Source: DASSBR01 sp035701285 (lineage in GTDB: Bacteria; Pseudomonadota; Gammaproteobacteria; Natronospirales; DASSBR01). Taken from it: a stretch of 7,553 nt of DNA. Location: positions 1-7,553 of the forward strand of contig DASSNT010000004.1 in NCBI GenBank assembly GCA_035701285.1. The letters run 5' to 3'. Within the stretch, counting starts at the first letter, position 1. The number at the start of each line of letters is the position of its first letter. A model generated the notes under the pieces. That model did no database searches. It had not been told where the DNA came from and saw nothing but the letters and a program-made list of their open reading frames with translations. Below are positions 5,563 to 7,553 of this stretch, one piece after another. A program made the position numbers and the translations under genes.

Positions 5563-7395
5563 TCAATCCGCGTTCCATTCGTATTCTAACGTCAAATAAA
5601 ACCCGCGGCCGGGCGTGCGGTAGCCGGCGACCGTTTGATAGCGGGTATCGAACAGATTTTCGATCTTCGCGAACAGCGCCCAGCGCGGCGTGAGCTGAAA
5701 GCGGCTGTTGAGGTTGACGAGCACATAGCCGGCGTCGGTGACGTTCGTATAAGGCGAATCCTTGCGCGGCCCGCTGGCCAGCAGTTGCAGGCCGACGACG
5801 TGCGGACCGATGGAATAGCTGAAGCGGGTGGTGAAGCTCTGGCGTGCGCGGCGGGCAAGATAATCGTCCGTGGTTCTGTCGCGCGGGTCGGTGATATTCG
5901 CTGCCGCGTGCCAATGCCAGTGCAGACCGCTGACGTCGTAGCCGATTTCAAGCCCGCGGATGCGGGAGCGGGCAAGGTTGGCGTTGCGGCCGGGCCGGGG
6001 GCCGAGAAAGCCATCGGGATCGACGAACACGATCAGGTTGTCGATGTCGTTGCGGTACAGATCGACCGTCAACTCCTGGTTCCAGTCAAACTCGTGGCGC
6101 AGGCCGATCTCGACGCTGCGCGCCGTTTCCGGATCAAGCTCCGGGTTGCCGCCGTAACCGAACCGCTCGACGCTGGTGGGGGCGTGAAAGGCGGTGCCGT
6201 AACCGGCGGTCACTCGCGTGTCGTCGCTGATCTGGTAGCCGTAGTCGACATTGCCGGTCAGGTGATTCCCGAAGCGGTCATCGTCGGTGTCGCGCGCGGC
6301 AACCACCAGGCGATGCCGCCCGAACAGGGCATCGTCCTGCACATAAAGGGCGCGTGCACGGTGGCTTTCGTCGAAGCTCTGGCCAAAGCTGACCGCCGCG
6401 GTTTGCTCGTGCTCGACATGCACTCCGGCGATCAGGCGGTTGTTGTCGGCGAGCGCAAAATTGTGCTGCCAGTCGACGGCGTCGCGCCGCGTGCGCTGAA
6501 AATCCGGCGATCTCTGCTGGTCGATCTCGCCATGGAAATGGCTGAGCACGAGTTTCGTGTGCCACTCGTCAGAGGGCGTGGCGGCGAACGTCGCGGCGCT
6601 GAGCGCCTGTTTGTAGTCTTCCGCCAGCGGCGACAAATCGAAGTCGAGATATTCGGTTTCGCCGGTCGACTGCCAGTGGCGCAGGCCGGCGCTCAAGCCG
6701 TCGCTGTGCCATTTGCCGTACAGGTTCAGTGTCGTGTTGTCGTGGCCGCGATCGAGATTGCTTTCGACGCGCGGCGGAAATCCGTCGGTTGATCCGCGGC
6801 TGGCGCTGATCGCGCCTTCAAGATGTTCACCGGCGCCGCTTAAAGTCGCCGCTGCCTCGCGCGTGTTGTAATGTCCAGTCCCGATGCGAACGTCGGCATG
6901 CGCGCGGTGTTCCGGTCGCCGCGTCACGATATTAATGATGCCGCCGATCGCGCCCGAGCCGTACAGGCTCGAGCGCGGCCCCTTGATGATTTCGATGCGC
7001 TCGACGTCGCTGATGGCGATGTTCTGCAGCGCTGCGCCGCCGAGCGTGCCGGGATTGATGGGCACGCCGTCCAGCAACACCAGCGTCTGGTCGCTGTTCG
7101 CGCCGCGGATGAACACGGACGTCGGCTGGCCCGGCCCGCCATTGCGCGCCACATCCACACCGGCAACAAAGCGCAGCAGCGCGGCCACATCCAGCGCCTG
7201 GCTGCGCTCGATCGCCGGCCGGTCGATCACGACCACCGGCGCGACCGCCTGATCGACGCCCAGGTCGACCCGGTCGGCGACGATAATCATTGGCGGGGCA
7301 ATTTCCGGTGCCGGCGGCGCCGCCGGTTCATCGGCATAGGCAGCGGAACAAAAAAAGAGTGCGGCCGCGCCGCAGCCGAAAAGAAGAGTTTTCAT
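5563..7395 (-). CDS. btuB: TonB-dependent outer-membrane vitamin B12 receptor
   Basis: BtuB takes up cobalamin across the outer membrane using energy from TonB-ExbBD. The 610-residue length equals that of E. coli BtuB (614). There is a signal peptide with Lys at position 2, a hydrophobic core (4-19) and likely cleavage at AYA|DE after residue 21. A TonB-box-like PPMIIVADR follows (34-42). The plug domain runs to about 160: LLRFVAGVDVARNGGPGQ (73-90), SVFIRGANSDQTLVLLDGVPIN (93-114, the classic plug signature), and VERIEIIKGPRSSLYGSGA (131-149). The rest is a 22-strand beta-barrel, closing with KIENLFDTRYQTVAGYRTPG and GFYLTLEYEW, close to the BtuB consensus. The chain ends W-N-A-D, not in a terminal aromatic residue, which is slightly unusual for BamA recognition. 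The start has GGGAGAA six bases ahead. It is the first gene of the btuB-pduO-thrB operon and sits behind a structured leader with cobalamin-riboswitch features, which supports the substrate call. Confidence 0.93.
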   Translation of the reverse strand: MKTLLFGCGAAALFFCSAAYADEPAAPPAPEIAPPMIIVADRVDLGVDQAVAPVVVIDRPAIERSQALDVAALLRFVAGVDVARNGGPGQPTSVFIRGANSDQTLVLLDGVPINPGTLGGAALQNIAISDVERIEIIKGPRSSLYGSGAIGGIINIVTRRPEHRAHADVRIGTGHYNTREAAATLSGAGEHLEGAISASRGSTDGFPPRVESNLDRGHDNTTLNLYGKWHSDGLSAGLRHWQSTGETEYLDFDLSPLAEDYKQALSAATFAATPSDEWHTKLVLSHFHGEIDQQRSPDFQRTRRDAVDWQHNFALADNNRLIAGVHVEHEQTAAVSFGQSFDESHRARALYVQDDALFGRHRLVVAARDTDDDRFGNHLTGNVDYGYQISDDTRVTAGYGTAFHAPTSVERFGYGGNPELDPETARSVEIGLRHEFDWNQELTVDLYRNDIDNLIVFVDPDGFLGPRPGRNANLARSRIRGLEIGYDVSGLHWHWHAAANITDPRDRTTDDYLARRARQSFTTRFSYSIGPHVVGLQLLASGPRKDSPYTNVTDAGYVLVNLNSRFQLTPRWALFAKIENLFDTRYQTVAGYRTPGRGFYLTLEYEWNAD

Positions 7396-7401
7396 TGCTT
7401 A

Positions 7402-7408
7402 TTCTCCC
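7402..7408 (-). promoter_or_regulatory. Ribosome binding site of btuB
   Basis: GGGAGAA stands six bases before the ATG. A pyrimidine stretch UCUCUCC farther up the leader (about 7456-7462) is complementary to part of it and could hide it in an alternative fold; this is a guess from base complementarity. Confidence 0.7.
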
Positions 7409-7409
7409 G

Positions 7410-7451
7410 ACGCCAGCGCTCCCGCAGGCGTTCAGACGGTGACAATCACCG
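7410..7451 (-). promoter_or_regulatory. Two hairpins just upstream of the btuB ribosome binding site
   Basis: CGGTGA and TCACCG (7451-7437 on the transcript) form a six-pair stem with a three-base loop. ACGCC and GGCGT (7431-7410) form a second stem, extended by two more pairs after a mismatch, with GGGAGC in its loop. The second hairpin ends one base before the true GGGAGAA site, so it could influence ribosome access. Stems were found by eye; the regulatory role is inference. Confidence 0.4.
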
Positions 7452-7462
7452 GCATCGGAGAG

Positions 7463-7490
7463 AAAAAAGAGGAAGGGTTTCGAAACCCCT
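7463..7490 (-). terminator. Candidate intrinsic terminator in the btuB leader
   Basis: On the transcript AGGGGUU and AACCCUU pair around a UCGA loop (7490-7473), including one G-U pair. The sequence CCUC follows and then six U residues (7468-7463). It lies about 45 bases after the riboswitch-like end and about 70 bases before the btuB start, where a transcription-attenuating expression platform would be. The four-base gap before the U tract is not ideal, so it could be a weak or conditional terminator, or just a stable hairpin. Confidence 0.45.
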
Positions 7491-7517
7491 AAGCCGCCCT
7501 CCGCGACACCGGCGCCA

Positions 7518-7535
7518 GGAAGTCTCACGACTTCC
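7518..7535 (-). other. Perfect hairpin with GTGA tetraloop in the btuB leader
   Basis: GGAAGTC and GACTTCC form a seven-pair perfect stem closed by GTGA, a GNRA-type tetraloop. It directly follows the riboswitch-like 3' end and so probably belongs to the same leader RNA, as a linker or part of the expression platform. Its exact role is unknown. Confidence 0.6.
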
Positions 7536-7553
7536 ACCAAGGTCGGTCTCCGG
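7536..7553 (-). promoter_or_regulatory. 3' end of a cobalamin riboswitch, cut by the window edge
   Basis: The first bases of the leader seen here, CCGGAGACCGACCTTGG on the transcript, match the conserved closing segment of cobalamin riboswitches (commonly GCCAGGAGACCGGCC-like), which lies at the 3' end of the aptamer. The B12 box and the rest of the aptamer would lie beyond base 7553 and are not visible. Position upstream of btuB and an adenosyltransferase gene strongly supports the reading. If correct, adenosylcobalamin binding would repress the whole btuB-pduO-thrB transcript. Confidence 0.65.

Noticed and set aside
5635..6792. Long plus-strand open frame (385 codons) opposite btuB
   Set aside because: Same reason: it is antisense to a clearly conserved BtuB barrel and has no ribosome binding site or known motif.
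7328..7540. Minus-strand open frame of 70 codons in the btuB leader, a possible leader peptide
   Set aside because: It starts inside the structured leader without a clear ribosome binding site, runs into btuB in another frame, and shows no regulatory codon run.

Overview
The window is a compact, GC-rich chromosomal segment. All six genes match standard proteobacterial families closely. The high GC content, the gene set (AmpD, BtuB/BtuF, a PduO-type adenosyltransferase, ThrB, BioA, ArgE) and a GTCATTCC/GGAATGAC repeat in the first 100 bases suggest a high-GC gammaproteobacterium of the Xanthomonadales/Nevskiales/Steroidobacterales sort. This placement is inference only. No phage, IS, CRISPR or defence genes are visible, and none of the six genes looks broken.

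Layout, left to right. (1) 1-106 is non-coding and holds a small repeat made of two hairpins, just past the end of bioA. (2) On the minus strand, argE (2613 to 1456) and bioA (1459 to 107) form a tight pair that overlaps by 4 bases (ATGA). They link arginine and biotin synthesis on one transcript. (3) 2614-2659 is a 46-base divergent intergenic region with overlapping -10-like hexamers on the two strands. (4) On the plus strand, ampD (TTG start, 2660) and btuF (3210) overlap by 17 bases. (5) On the minus strand, btuB (7395 to 5563), a PduO-type cobalamin adenosyltransferase (5539 to 4988) and thrB (4991 to 4065) form one apparent operon. Its tail overlaps the tail of btuF by 18 bases. (6) 7396-7553 is the btuB leader. 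It carries what looks like the last bases of a cobalamin riboswitch cut by the window edge, then several hairpins, one followed by a six-U tract.

The main theme is vitamin B12 salvage. BtuB would bring cobalamin across the outer membrane, BtuF would bind it in the periplasm, and the adenosyltransferase would convert it to the coenzyme form in the cytoplasm. The inner-membrane ABC transporter (BtuCD) is not in the window. B12 uptake is split over two converging transcripts: btuB and the adenosyltransferase sit behind the riboswitch-like leader, while btuF sits behind the cell-wall recycling gene ampD. The most thought-provoking point is that the homoserine kinase gene thrB is translationally joined to the B12 operon, so threonine-branch flux may respond to B12 status. 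I found no convincing wholly new system; the interest lies in gene arrangement and regulation.
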